Origin: Pseudoscleropodium purum
Lineage: Eukaryota; Streptophyta; Bryopsida; Hypnales; Brachytheciaceae
Reading direction: 5' to 3'
Assembly (NCBI GenBank): GCA_963969395.1
Contig: OZ017802.1
Span: forward strand, 7,380,501-7,444,500
DNA length: 64,000 nt
The position numbers and the translations under genes are program-made. Of this stretch, positions 1 through 11,035 are shown one piece after another. Position 1 is the stretch's first letter; each line of letters begins with the position of its first letter. A model generated the notes under the pieces. That model saw only the letters and a list, made by a program, of their open reading frames with translations. It was not told the origin of the DNA and ran no database searches.

Positions 1-541
1 CACCATGGCGAACAAAAGAAGAACAAACAAAATTGACACGTAACTTGCGGACGAAGTGTAACCTTGTCTGCGTGGCTTGAAGGAACAGAGAAAGAAATCT
101 GCAGTTCAACATCTGATATCGAGATATTGAATTAAAAAAAAAAAATTTAATAACATAACACTTGCAGGAAAGAAGTGCAGCCTTCACTGCGTCAATTGAA
201 GGAGCAAACAATGAAATCTGTAGTGAAAGCAATATAGTGAATCGAAACAAAAAATTTAACACAACAATTAATTGCTTGAAAGATTCAAACTGAATCAACA
301 GTAAACTAAAATCACACAGCAGTTGCTTCAATGATTCAAAGTGAATCAAAACAGTAAAAGGTTTCACAAGACAATTGCTTGAAAGATTCAAATTGAATCC
401 AAAAAAAGAATCACACCATAATTGCTTCAAAGTGAAGGTTCACTCTTTTCTTCGTGATCTTGGTTTCAAAGGAATTTCGTTAAAAAAAACAGAATTCAAA
501 GAAAATGAATAGATTTGGTATGTTAGTTGAATATGTGGGTC
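1..541. other. AT-rich flank with short internal repeats, no gene
   Basis: No credible coding frame is seen. The stretch from about 240 to 430 repeats a loose unit of roughly 60-70 bp built around the words ATTGCTTGAAAGATTCAAA and TGAATCAA (near 270-300, 320-350, 370-400), so it looks like a decayed minisatellite. Confidence 0.4.
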
Positions 542-1132
542 TTAGCCCCTAAACATCCACAATCTTCTCTAGAATTGATGATTTGAGAAAAATCATCATA
601 ATTAAAGTACTATTTAGAAGAATATTTTGGAATTGATGTACAAATGAAAGTTGTAGATTTGGAGATTTAGACTCCATCCGTATGGTTAAATTAACCAATG
701 CTATCGCCATTATTTTTTAATAAGTTTTTAAAGAAAAATTTCAAAATTCCTTTTAAATTCAAATACAAGCAAAATATTGCCATTTTTTGAGTAAATTTTT
801 TTGAAATGAATTTGAAACAAGGTTCTCTTGATATGGTGATTTTTTGAATTTTTTGGTTCTTTAAATCTATCACCTCAATTTTGCAAATCTAATTTTGAAC
901 TAGAGTCAATGCAATTTTGGCTTGGATAACCACTTGACACACTTCTACATTTGTAATTTTAGAAAAATATTTATTGTAGTTATACCAAATCTAACCATTA
1001 GATAGGAAAACAACTTGATAAAGTATCTCCACAAATTAGAATGACTTTCATCCAAACAATAATGAGAAAGAAAAATGGTTTTCAATCTATCCATCATCCC
1101 AAAATTGGATGTTGGAGCACTTTAGGGGTGAA
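542..1132 (-). mobile_element. Non-autonomous TTAA-type DNA element, 0.58-kb subfamily
   Basis: It starts TTAGCCCCTAAACATCC (TTAG where TTAA is expected) and ends CTTTAGGGGTGAA. Its whole length is homologous, in reverse complement, to 48971-49547; for example the tracts around ATGACTTTCATCC, CACTTGACACACTTCTACA and CAACTTTCATTTGTACATC are shared. No transposase frame is present. Outermost bases are slightly decayed here, whereas the 48971 copy keeps TTAA at both ends. Confidence 0.7.
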
Positions 1133-2095
1133 TTATGAGCTTTTGAAATCTAGAAGTTTTCTTTTTGACAATATGTTCTTTGCATTCATATTATTTTTTT
1201 CTTTTATTATGCTTTTTAATTCATGTTTATTGGCACATGCAACATTCAAAAAATTGTTTATTGCCTTTCAATTGTTTGTCAATAATAATTTTTGGTAGCC
1301 TGTAGTTTAGAATTTTATAATATGAATGTTGATGATAGAATTCATTTAAATGAATACAATAAATTTGATATAATCACAATTATATGGGTTGCTTGTAGTG
1401 ATTGTAGGTCCTATTGTATTTCTTGTGTTTAATGAAGATACAAGAGGTAAATATTTTGATATGAAGGATAAGGAATTTTAGGAGCACCTGGTATTAGACC
1501 ACAATGTACTAAAGATTGATACAAATTACATTTGAGTTTGTTTCAGCATCTCATATTTTAGTCAACCTCACTTTCAAAAAAACTAGAGAAGAATAGAAGT
1601 ATTTGAAAATTATGTATAAATTGCTAGATACCTTTGAATAAAATTTAGTTTTTCTTTCATTGTGTCCTTCCACTTGTATATATTTTTTGTGTCAATAATA
1701 TTTTTGAAGAATGTCATCGTCAAATAGTTTTGTCATGATTTTGAATAGTAAAGACTTTTAAATAGATGATTTTCAGCCCCTTTGAAGGGCTGCAAGTTCC
1801 CCTACATTCCCTTGGATTCTTAGACTCTAAAAACTACTCCATTGCCTAATGTGGCAAAGAGAATGCCTCATGATTTTCTTTTCAACTTTTTTTTTCATTT
1901 AAATTTTTTTTGACAATGGCTATTCTTTAACAACTGGGAGAACAATGCCGAGAATAGACCTAAAACATCACTTCCAACCCCTCCAAACAACATGTAATGA
2001 TTTGTACCCAATCTTTATTTTCATTCCGATTCAATGTAGCACATGCCAATCAAGCCTTGCAACTCTCCCTCCAATGAATGCGCTTAGATGTAAAC
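1133..2095. other. AT-rich intergenic DNA with one MITE-like remnant
   Basis: No gene is seen. Around 1765-1900 the text resembles the small CATTAGAAGA/GGGCT MITE family of 14943-15194 and 63690-63985: a GATTTTCAGCCCC...AAGGGCTGCAAGTTCC palindrome followed by a T-rich middle and TTGACAATGGCTATTCTTTAAC. Ends are not clear. Confidence 0.35.
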
Positions 2096-2503
2096 TTATT
2101 GATGAATCCATGTAGCATTTCTAAAAAATGCCTTCATGCTTGTATAGTGCTTGAATTTTGCCTCAATGATGTGCTTTTTAAACCAAGGTTGCATGGCTTT
2201 TTCAATATCTCTTCCTAGTTTGCGATACTTTTGGTTGTTGCTACAATAAGAGCTTGTATACACTAAACTACTACCAGTAGTTGATTTTTGCTTGACACTA
2301 CTAATAGATAGGTCTTGAGTTTTCAACCATAGTTGCAAAACAACATTCATTAGCCTTGTTGAGTCAAATTCAATTAAACATTGCTCAATAAATTGTAAAT
2401 ATGGAACTCTTTGCTTGTTTAATTCCTCTTCAAAATTGACTAGCAATTTCCTTGTCTTATGCCATAAATCCCTTTGTAAGCTAATCAACAACTTTCTTGT
2501 CAT
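2096..2503 (-). CDS. Uncharacterised open frame, 135 codons
   Basis: An open frame reading MTRKLLISLQRDLWHKTRK... and ending FRNATWIHQ stands out from the surrounding AT-rich DNA by its length. The composition is basic and tryptophan-containing, mixed helical and soluble, with no signal peptide, membrane segment or motif I recognise. No intron signals were needed. It could be a fragment of a transposon-encoded or host gene, or a chance frame. It lies immediately beside a 26-bp-TIR element starting at 2531, which hints at a mobile-element context. I do not assign a function. Confidence 0.2.
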   Translation of the reverse strand: MTRKLLISLQRDLWHKTRKLLVNFEEELNKQRVPYLQFIEQCLIEFDSTRLMNVVLQLWLKTQDLSISSVKQKSTTGSSLVYTSSYCSNNQKYRKLGRDIEKAMQPWFKKHIIEAKFKHYTSMKAFFRNATWIHQ

Positions 2504-2530
2504 TTAAACGGCTTCTACAATTTTTATACC

Positions 2531-3079
2531 TAAGGTAAACCTACCTATGACAGGCAGAATGGCTGATCTGTCCTATTGCCATTGACAAAAAAAATCTGAT
2601 TCTTTTTTGTACAAAGACAAATGTGAGAAATGAAGGAAGCAACTAGAATTTTATTTTTTCGACAAAATATGAATTTTTTGTGAATTTTCGAAGTTTGCTG
2701 TCCAGTTTGCCCAAAAAAGTCTGTAGACTACCCCAAATCAGTAGAAAAGTGTTTCCATGATGATCATCTTACCACCCAAAGCAGTCATAACATTCTTTAA
2801 CATGGTTACAAGATTTCCTAACATGGATATGATATAAAGAAATTAAAAAATAACTTTTTACTAACAGTTTACACTAGAAAGGTGTCAATATTCTATCACA
2901 GTTATTAATAACTCCATAACCATATTCCAAGGCTTTGATGACAACTAAAAATCAACCTAATGTAGTCTTAATTCTATTTTTAAGAAAAAATTTCTCATGG
3001 GTTGATGGAAGACTGTAATGGGGGAATTCCCTAGGTGCCTGTCATAGGTGATTTGCCTGTCATAGGCAGGTTTACCTTA
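2531..3079. mobile_element. Non-autonomous TIR element, 549 bp
   Basis: The two ends are inverted repeats of 26 bp with one mismatch (2531-2556 and 3054-3079), beginning TAAGGTAAACCT and reading CCTATGACAGGCA inward. Next to the right TIR, a second TGCCTGTCATAGGTGA word occurs at about 3038. The interior is AT-rich with no long frame. A target-site duplication is not obvious. It differs from the TTAACCCC family elsewhere in the window. Confidence 0.65.
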
Positions 3080-3369
3080 TTGAAAGCAAATTTTTCAAGC
3101 CTATGGTAGTTTCTTTTATGCGATGCATTACACTATTCTTTATTGGTTTTTGTTACCATTTTTGAAACATATCTTGCATATGCATACAGTATAGAAGTTG
3201 TACAATAATAAACAAATTTAGAAGAATCCTACCTTGCATTAACATACACTTTAATTCCAAAACCATATTCAACAAATCAACAATGTATTCAAGGAGCTCT
3301 AATTGTTTCTCTTGCCAAAAAATTTAAACATCTATTTGTTCCATTTTTCTTCCATGTATTATTTGGAAA

Positions 3370-3560
3370 CATGGTTGACAGGACGATCGGACGTCTGGGA
3401 CGTCCGGATGTGGACGCTATGTCCGCAGCGTCCGCTAACATTCGCGGACGCCGTCTGCCCCGTCCGCCTTCCGACAGCGGGAGGGACGCTGCGTCCGCTG
3501 GCGTTCGGACGTCTGGGTTACGGACGCTATTTTGGGGCGGACGTAGAGATTCGTCAACCC
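3370..3560. other. Short GC-rich island packed with GGACG/CGTCC words
   Basis: About 190 bp of strongly GC-rich sequence sits abruptly in AT-rich DNA. The pentamer GGACG or its complement CGTCC recurs about a dozen times, and GGACGCTATGTCCGC is mirrored by GGACGCTGCGTCCGC some 75 bp later. Overlapping frames in two phases are open but mutually incompatible and low in complexity, so coding is unlikely. It ends just before a CACTA-like transposon terminus at 3596. Confidence 0.5.
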
Positions 3561-3595
3561 TGTTTGGAAATTGGAACTCAAACAGTTGTTTCTAC

Positions 3596-3725
3596 CACTA
3601 TAAAAGAAAGGGGTGTTTTAAGTGATTTTTTAAGTATAGTCATAGGCATAAGATTATAAGTAATGACCTTTAACGAGATTTTTAGCAAAATTTTACTAAA
3701 AATACATGTACTTTTGGTAAAACAT
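3596..3725 (+). mobile_element. CACTA-like transposon terminus
   Basis: The sequence starts CACTATAAAAGAAAGG and continues for about 125 bp in clear homology with 35890-36010, which starts CACTACAAGAGAAAGAGG. CACTAC(A)AGA is the usual start of plant En/Spm-type elements. The opposite end was not found, and no transposase is visible, so it is a remnant or a short non-autonomous member. Confidence 0.5.
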
Positions 3726-4277
3726 GCCAACCACTTTTTCCCACAATTATGTGGATGGTCATGAAGATCAATATACAAAATATGACAAGATGGGCTTAAA
3801 ACGGAAGCATCTATAATTAACTTTCTAAGCAATTCCACATACTTTGACATGAAATCAACACATAGGATTATTTTTAACACATGTATTTGGCACTTAAAAA
3901 TCATGAGTTTCAAAAAAGAAATTGACAGTTATCTGAATACGTTTGAATATGCTATAAATTTGTGAAGTTCAAATACATGGTGTACTCCAAACCATCTTTT
4001 GCATTCATGCATGGAAGTTGTTCATTTAAGACTTCCTATATCTACATATTCTCAAGATTGGTTTACACTATGGGTTGGGAATGGGTGTTTCTACCTTACA
4101 TGTAGTAACCCCTTCACCTTAAGGTACCTTGCCCTAGATTAAAGTAATTGTTGCATGTAATTGGGTTGATTTGCAATCCAATTGTCAAAATTCTCCATGA
4201 AATCACTTAGCAAGGTTTTAAAGCCACAAACTTATATTAGCCTCTTAACCTTATAATAATGCGATAGCCTAAAAGCA
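3726..4277. other. Intergenic DNA, nothing recognised
   Basis: AT-rich sequence without a convincing frame, RNA gene or terminal repeat. Confidence 0.4.
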
Positions 4278-4491
4278 TCCGATGAATGATAAAGAATCCT
4301 TCTATATAAGATAGAAGTGCAGATGTTCATTTAGGAATTTTTGAGAGAATAGGGGAAGTCTTTCACAAGTGTTTAACCTCCAATAAATGCTCTTGAATTA
4401 TTTTCAAGTAAATGATTTACAGGGTACCGAAAAGGAGGGTTCCACAATGACCAGCCCGGCCTTGCAAGGTTAATTATGAAATATAATCACA
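4278..4491 (+). repeat. Direct repeat flanking the monooxygenase gene, left copy
   Basis: This roughly 215-bp block is homologous, in the same orientation, to 9768-9990. Shared anchors are AGAATCCTTCTAT, AGAAGTGCA...TGTTCATT, TTTTCAAGTAAATGATT (AAGTAGATGATT in the other copy) and CAAGGTTAA. The two copies bracket the gene at 4969-9412, as expected after a tandem duplication. Confidence 0.7.
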
Positions 4492-4530
4492 CCTTCCTTT
4501 GCAAAGAATTTATGTTTCATTTATGTTTCA

Positions 4531-4543
4531 TATATATATAATC
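4531..4543 (+). promoter_or_regulatory. Candidate TATA box of the monooxygenase gene
   Basis: ATATATATATAAT lies about 430 bp upstream of the chosen ATG, followed by a more GC-rich leader. The position relative to the transcription start is unknown, and such motifs are common in AT-rich DNA. Confidence 0.2.
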
Positions 4544-4968
4544 TGCACAATTTCAGCAGAATTTCGTCCAAATTTGAAGTCCCTGCCAGGGATGGGTCCT
4601 TTTCTTGCCGGGAATGGGGTTTGTATGCAAGGAACGGTGTTGGGTCGACGACGGTAATAGGCAGGGGTACCTTACAAGACTGATTCCTCCGTGCACGACG
4701 AGTCGAGTCGACGACGACACCTGGCAGAGAGCTCTGTAGAGTACCGTCTCCCACCCCCATGCCCATCGGTCATTCGGTCGACCTGTAGACTAGGGAGGCT
4801 TCGAGGCTTCCACGCACACTTTCTTCAGACCAGAATCATGCAGTGATGGGTGACGACATGGAATTTGCCAAGTGGAATGAAGCTCCCAAGTTTTCTAAGC
4901 AAAATTCGCCTCTTGGGTGCTGATCAAAGGAGCCTTCCCAGCCAGGTTCCCCACCATTGCGCAGGAAG

Positions 4969-7900
4969 ATGGCGGCCGAGCAGGGATCGAAGAAGCGAGT
5001 GGTGGTGGTGGGCGGTAGCATCGCAGGCTTGAGCTGCGCGCATGCGCTCCTGCAGTCGTCGGCATGGCTGGAGGTGGTGGTGTTCGAGAAGGCGATGGCC
5101 GTGACGGCCGCCGGGGCTGGTCTGGGGTTGGACGCCCGAGCTTGCGATGCGCTTGGTGGGTGGGGATTGGGGGAGGCACTTGAAGCTTCGTCTCTGCCTC
5201 TGTCTATGGAGGAGGTGCAATTTCTTTAACATACTCGTTGGGATCTTTCTCATTGCAACAGGAATTTCAATTGCCCGGGCGCTCAAACTGTACACTGATT
5301 TGTCCCAAGATTCCATAGGTAGAGTATGGTATGTGGGCACTCAAACAAACATTAGTGCTGTTAGAGCTTGCAATTCGAAATACAAGATTTCACTGATTCG
5401 TTCCAAATCTGACCTTGGGTAATTCGAAGCTCCAAATTTCATTCTCGAATAGGAGTGTGAGAGCTAGTACAATTTCAGAATCGTGTTCTAAAGCACAATT
5501 ACAGAGCTAAAAACCTTCGAGGCGAGAACACTCACCTTTGAGCCGAATTTGGGACTTACAAAAATGGTATGCACATCAGTTTGGAGGATGCCACAAGGGG
5601 ACATTCTCCTGTCCAATTTTATGTATTGACTCTGGACCAAAGGGACGAGTCTTTGAATTCACAAAAGCTTCATTATTAGTGACTGTGAGGAAGGGGACGA
5701 GTCTTTGCATTCACAAAATCTACATTTACAGTGACTGAGGAAGTTTGAGTAGGGATTGAACCTCTCATAGAGTAGCTTCTTGCTTGTTTTCTACGAACAT
5801 GTGCAATGTTCTTCACAGATTCTGGCGATTCGAGACATCCGATTTCCATTATTTTCGCAATATGATCAATTGAATTCGTGTGCAGAATAGAGCAGTGAAA
5901 GGCAGCAACAGAGACAACCCTGTGGTGACCCGAGACGAAGCGCTTAACCACCGAGCAGCGCATTGGAGTGACCTGCACCGACTCATCCATGACGCCCTTC
6001 CTTCGGGCATTGTGCGGTTTGGCCATGAGGTTCTTTCATTTGAGGACCACCCAACGGGTGAGCGCCCGCATGTGCGTGTTCGAGTGGCGAAGGCAGGGGA
6101 CGTTGTGGATGAAGTGGAGGCGGATTTCATGGTGGCTGCCGACGGGTCCATGTCGCAAACACGAGAGAAGTTTGTGCCCGATGATAAGAGAAGGTAAAGT
6201 ACTGCATTTGCAAACCCTAATTTCAGGAGGAATTTCAGTTCTCTATTGTAGTTGCATCGCAGTCTTTAGGAAGGGACTTGGGCACCTTGGGCACCTTGGG
6301 CCATGATGCCCATTCTCTGTTTTTTTACATAAAGAGTCAAGGTTGCGGGATGAAGAAAAAGAATATGATGTAAGTGTTGATGCCCAAGGGTGTAGATCCA
6401 AGCCAGAATAGTGCTTTGCTTGAAGAGGTATATGTTTCAGTATTTGTAGATAGAAAGAGTGCAGTGTAATGAAATTTTATGTAGGTGATGAAACATGAGG
6501 GGTGTTAGAGCTTGCGATTTGGGTTGCCACGTTTTGGTTGTTTTTTTCCAAATTTGACCCTGCGCAATTCCAATCTTTAAAATCTCTCCTTACAGAGGTG
6601 TCTGAGAATGGGAGGTATTCGGAAAAATAAGATTTGAAATCTGTGAGACAAGATATGGGGGGACTGAGTACTTTGAGGAAAGAAGAAATATAGTGTGTCC
6701 AATATGGTAACTAACCTCCGAATTGTGGAGAAGGAATCGTGAGGTTTGACACATCGTAGTAATTCGCTTTTTAAAGAGTGTCAGATTTGCATTTGAAAAT
6801 TGTCTCCATCCTTAGAACAGAAAGCTCAGACTCTGCCAGTGATTTTTTAATTTATTTTGACGAAGTAGTCAGCTATTTCTTCCATATTCATGTGATATTT
6901 GGGTGATACTTGGTGATATCTCTATGAACCCTAGGTGACACCGAAGGAAAATTTGGCTATTGGTTTTAGAATACAGTAGGAATCTGTCTCTTTTGTAAAA
7001 GCAAAAACTCGAATTTCCTTTTCAAAAAATAGCCTTTTTGTTTTCTCTGTAGTAAAGTGGCGAAGATTCGTGCAAAGAAAAGCCCACTGGACTCTGCACT
7101 TCCTATAATGTCCACCTTTGGCTGGCGCTTGCGGAATGGCTGGTGATATTGATTATGATTGGCACAATAGGTACTCTGGCTACTGTGCATGGAGAGGCGT
7201 GTTGAAAGCTAGTGACGAATCTGCTCAGGAAGTGACAGACAACATTAGAAAGGCGTACCCTGATCTCGGCCGCTGCCTCTATTTTGACATCGCCCACAAC
7301 ACGCACGCAGCGTTGTACGAGCTTCTGCAAGGCAGGTTGAATTGGTTATGGTATATCAATCAACCTGAGCCCCAACTGAAGGTACTGGACTAATCTTCTT
7401 CCTCAATTAAAAACCCATCGTCTTACTCGTAAATTCGATGTTTGTGTGCTTAATCTTGTATGTATTAAAATGGTGAATTCCAGTGAAATTGATGCAGTTT
7501 CAGTTGCTCAACTGAAACCTTATATCCAATAAGGTATATGCACCCAGGATCGCCACTTGAAATGAAAGCAATGTTGTGCCTTTTTAGTGCCGATTCTGGT
7601 TGCACATACCTAATACAATCTCTGTACACTTGAACGCCACAATTTTGGTACGCAGGGCATTCTATTTTAACGACTATGATCATGTTTTTGTGTCACAAAT
7701 GTTCATCTCAACCCTGTTTTGAATCTCATCAAATTCATCAGGGGACCTCAACCTACATCGAAGAATCTAAACCCATCATTTTAATCGAACAAAACATCTA
7801 GCTAAAAGTTTTTGTGTTGGCCAGCTATCTGGACAGCAAATAATGGAGGAAAGAGCCACTCGGAGATAAACGAATGTTTAATGAAATTCAAGTTTATAAA

Positions 7901-9412
7901 GCTAACCAATCTCTGGTCAATCATGTAGAATGCAATGTTGATTCCCAACGTAATGGGTGTAGTCTTACAAGGGCTAGAGAGTGTTATGCCATGCTGTAAG
8001 GTATGGAAATTAATCACCCTGAGCCTTAATTGGTAGTCGTTCCATCGCTCATCTTCTGTCAGCACTAATTCTCTTATTTATGCAAAGCTCTCATTTCTCA
8101 CGTGCAACACTTGATCCCTTCCCCGTCCTGTATCTATGCTGTACGCTAGTGAGCACTATTTGCGTCACTCTAAGCATTTGAACTGATACGTAAGCATGCC
8201 TTCACTGGGAGATCACTCAACAGAATTCATCGGAGAGATCACTTTGAGTACGACAAGAGATCTCAATTGCTCTTGGGATTAAATTGTTTTCTCACTCAAT
8301 ATTGGATGATTTCCTATGCAATCATTCAAAGTGTAGGTCATTATTGAATCCGCAGTAGACAATCCCACTTCCTTCCAAGATTAATGGCCATAGCCAACTC
8401 ATGCTTACATCCCACTTGCTAATTAATTGGAGGCCAATCAAGTGTTTGGAAGGACGAGTCCTTCGTGACAGAAATCAGTAGAGATGGGATCAAGTCTAGT
8501 ACCCTAACAGTTTTCGTCTCTCTTTTTCCTCCTTTCTAACAACCTAAAATCTTGAACAACGCTCACACATGAGTTGTGAGAATCGTACACTGCATATCTT
8601 GTGTTGGCTTTAGATCATAACTTTGAACCCTCACAACTTTTGCATGCCGGATGCAAATAACTCACCCGTAGGTGTGTCATTCTCCCCTTTCAGTTACGAA
8701 TAAGACTAAACAAAAGCTACATATGATCTGTGCAGGGCAAGTCAGTAACAGTGACATTACGTACACACATTAATTCATATGAATGTACATATCATATCTT
8801 GCGTTGACTTCAGATCACAACTTCGAACCCTCGCTACTTTTGCATCCCGTCTGCAAATCATTCGAACTTTGTTGCGTTAGATTCCCCTTTCAATGACGAA
8901 CAAGAGTAATCAATAGCCATGTATCTGTGCAGGGCAAGTCCGTGACAGTGCCCGCGAGCCCGGACTCTCTCCAGACTCTCCATGAACAAGCAGATGCAAC
9001 CTGGCCCCCCGCGCTCGCCCAGCTGATGCAGTCCACCACCCAGCCTTTCGTCAACGCCATCTTCGACAGGGAGCCTCTGAACCAGTTCGTGTGGGGTCGT
9101 GTGGTGTTGGTGGGCGAAGCTGCGCATCCTACAACTCCGCACGGCTTGCGGAGCACGAACATGTCCATCGCAGATGCGGATGTGTTGGGGAAGGCGGTTG
9201 CGAAGCATGGTTTTGAGCATATTGAGGATGCGCTGGAGGAGTACCAGGGGGAAAGAGTGGGGGTTACTGCAAGAGAGGTGATGTTCTCTCGGCATTTGGG
9301 ACAGATGAAGCAAGGGTTGGGGCAGTGGAGTGGGTTTGAGTGGATGCAAGCGGAGGAAGGTGTGAAAGATGAGCTGCTGCAGAGGAACATGCATAGTTTC
9401 CAATGCAGGTAG
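4969..9412 (+). CDS. FAD-dependent monooxygenase-like oxidoreductase (At5g11330-type), 4 exons
   Basis: Exons are 4969-5214, 5886-6193, 7171-7381 and 8933-9412; all introns are GT-AG and phases join cleanly, giving 414 residues. The start MAAEQGSKK is the first ATG before the N-terminal dinucleotide-binding fold. Visible motifs: GGSIAG at 15-20 with acidic E40 ending the second strand (FAD ADP-binding fold), GAGLGLD at 49-55, the DG motif VAADGS at 165-170, YSGYCAWRG after the second junction, and LVGEAAHPTTPHGLRSTN from 314 (the GD box, here GE). The order and wording match plant group-A flavin monooxygenases, especially the Arabidopsis At5g11330 family. Substrate and compartment cannot be read from sequence; no clear transit peptide is present. 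Length is near that expected. The gene sits in a decayed tandem duplication, and intron 3 carries a duplicated copy of its own acceptor. Confidence 0.9.
8593..8752 (+). repeat. Tandem duplication within intron 3, copy 1, with decoy acceptor
   Basis: It is homologous at an offset of about 197-200 bp to 8793-8950. It contains CTGTGCAGGGCAAGTCAGT at 8728-8746, a near copy of the true intron 3 acceptor plus the first bases of exon 4. Beyond about 8752 the coding similarity stops. Confidence 0.8.
8793..8950 (+). repeat. Tandem duplication, copy 2, containing the true exon 4 acceptor
   Basis: Shares CATATCTTG, TTAGATCA/TCAGATCA, CTTTTGCAT and TGCAGGGCAAGTC with copy 1. The real splice junction is after AG at 8931-8932, which joins in frame to a full exon. 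Confidence 0.8.
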
Positions 9413-9588
9413 CAATTCAGGTAGAACCTATTCTAAAAAAATGCATTCAAGCTGATCATGTGCATAGATTGTTTAAGCTGATCGTGATCGTGTGCATAGA
9501 TTGAATCAGAATGGAGGTTACTTTTTACTTGTAATCAAACGCAAATTGTATATTTTCAAAAAAAGATTGTATTTTTTGGAACCGTATG

Positions 9589-9707
9589 GGACAAGCTGAA
9601 GCAGGGATTTGGGCAGTGGAGTAGTTTTGACTGGCAGCAAGCTGAGCTATGTGTGAAAGATCAGCTACTGCAATGGAACATTCATAATTTCCAATGCAGT
9701 AGCAATC
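9589..9707 (+). pseudogene. Duplicated 3' exon fragment of the monooxygenase
   Basis: The text is a diverged copy of the last 115 bases of exon 4 (about 9298-9412): GGACAAGCTGAAGCAGG, GGGCAGTGGAGT, GTGTGAAAGAT and CATTTCCAATGCAG-like words recur in order, followed by the same AGCAATCACGTAGAAC trailer. The reading frame is largely intact (...QWSSFDWQQAELCVKDQLLQWN...) but lacks the catalytic core and splice context, and the stop has shifted. It lies 180 bp beyond the real stop and is preceded by 3' UTR sequence that is itself repeated at 12885. Confidence 0.8.
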
Positions 9708-9767
9708 ACGTAGAACTTCATCTGAAACCGCTGACTTAACGTTGGAAGGACGCTGCGGACTGCGGAG

Positions 9768-9990
9768 TGGCCCGATGGGTGACAGAGAATCCTTCTATGT
9801 AAGGCAGAAGTGCATGTGTTCATTCTTGGAATTTTGTGCGAAAAAGGATGGTCTTAGGCAGTAGTCTGACCTTCAATGAGTGCTTTTGGAGGGGGTTTTA
9901 AGTAGATGATTCACATTGTACCAAAAAGGATGATTTCCATGTGACCAACTTCTTGTTTACAAGGTTAACCTTGAAAAGATAAGACTCATC
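9768..9990 (+). repeat. Direct repeat flanking the monooxygenase gene, right copy
   Basis: Homologous to 4278-4491 as described there. Since the left copy lies upstream of the gene, this copy marks where a second, now lost, gene copy may have begun. Confidence 0.7.
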
Positions 9991-10895
9991 ACCAAAATAC
10001 TTTGTCAAAAATGAGTTGATTTTTGGACCAATGGGTGCATTCTTCATTTCTATAGTTTTGGAAAGTCATCCATTAACCACTTTTTGACATTTGCAACTTT
10101 TTAGGGTTATGTTGATATAGTTGATGTCTTGATATAGAGAGAGAGTTAAAACAAAGATATATATACATTTCATACAAACTTATATTCAAAATACAACCAT
10201 CATTACTTTGTAGGCTTTTGACATCTAAAAAATGGAAATAAAACTATCCAGATTTGTTTGTAGTTGTTTGTATATTACATTAATAACAAAAAAATATGCT
10301 ACAAAGTCAAATGAAAAACTATGTATAGATATTCAGTTTAGCTTAAGTTCACAACAAAATCATAGTCCAATAGCCTTTATTCTTCAATATAGCAACAATT
10401 CTTTTTGACGTGCTCTCATAAAGTGTTATGCAATCCTATTCATTGAAATTAGAGTACGTAAAACATACATATTTCTAAAATTCTTGAATTCCTATTGGTG
10501 GTGTTGTAAATTTGTTTAAGCACTATTTGACAAGTGCCCAAAAGGATTCAAATTTGAACATTGTATAGGCCATTGAAAGAACTAAAATGGTTGTGATACC
10601 AACCATTTTATACAATCTTGCTAAAATGCTTGAAATCATTATCTTGATCAAAGACCAACCTACTTGAATCTAAATTGCAATTCTATATAGTAGACTACAA
10701 GAAATTTTCTAAAATAAATTTATACATATGCCTATCCATCCTACCTTGAATTTGTACCATGTTCTTAGTCCAAAAGTTGTCACCCTCCAAATCTTCACAA
10801 ATCCACTAACATGCTTCATAGTTTCATGGATATCTTGTGTTAAACCTATTTATCTTTGTCTCATTGTTGAAAATTGTGCATTTCTAGTCATCACA

Positions 10896-11035
10896 CTAGT
10901 ACAAATCTACACTAAAAACCCCATTAAAGATGATGAATTTGTATTAAATTTGTATTGAAACTAATATAACTATACTTAAAATAATGCAAATTTAATACAA
11001 AACCATCATTTGGAATAGTTTTTTCAATGTGGATT
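10896..11035. mobile_element. Foldback MITE, about 140 bp
   Basis: The left half CACTAGTACAAATCTACA...GATGAATTTGTATTAAATTTG is an imperfect inverted copy of the right half, which reads CAAATTTAATACAAAACCATCATTTGG...GTGGATTTCTAC. The arms are about 55 bp, with a short loop near 10965. The CACTAGTA start is shared with hairpins at 26447 and 37412. Confidence 0.6.

Noticed and set aside
3303..3659. 118-codon frame over the GGACG island
   Set aside because: A second phase is equally open and the composition is dictated by the short repeated words.
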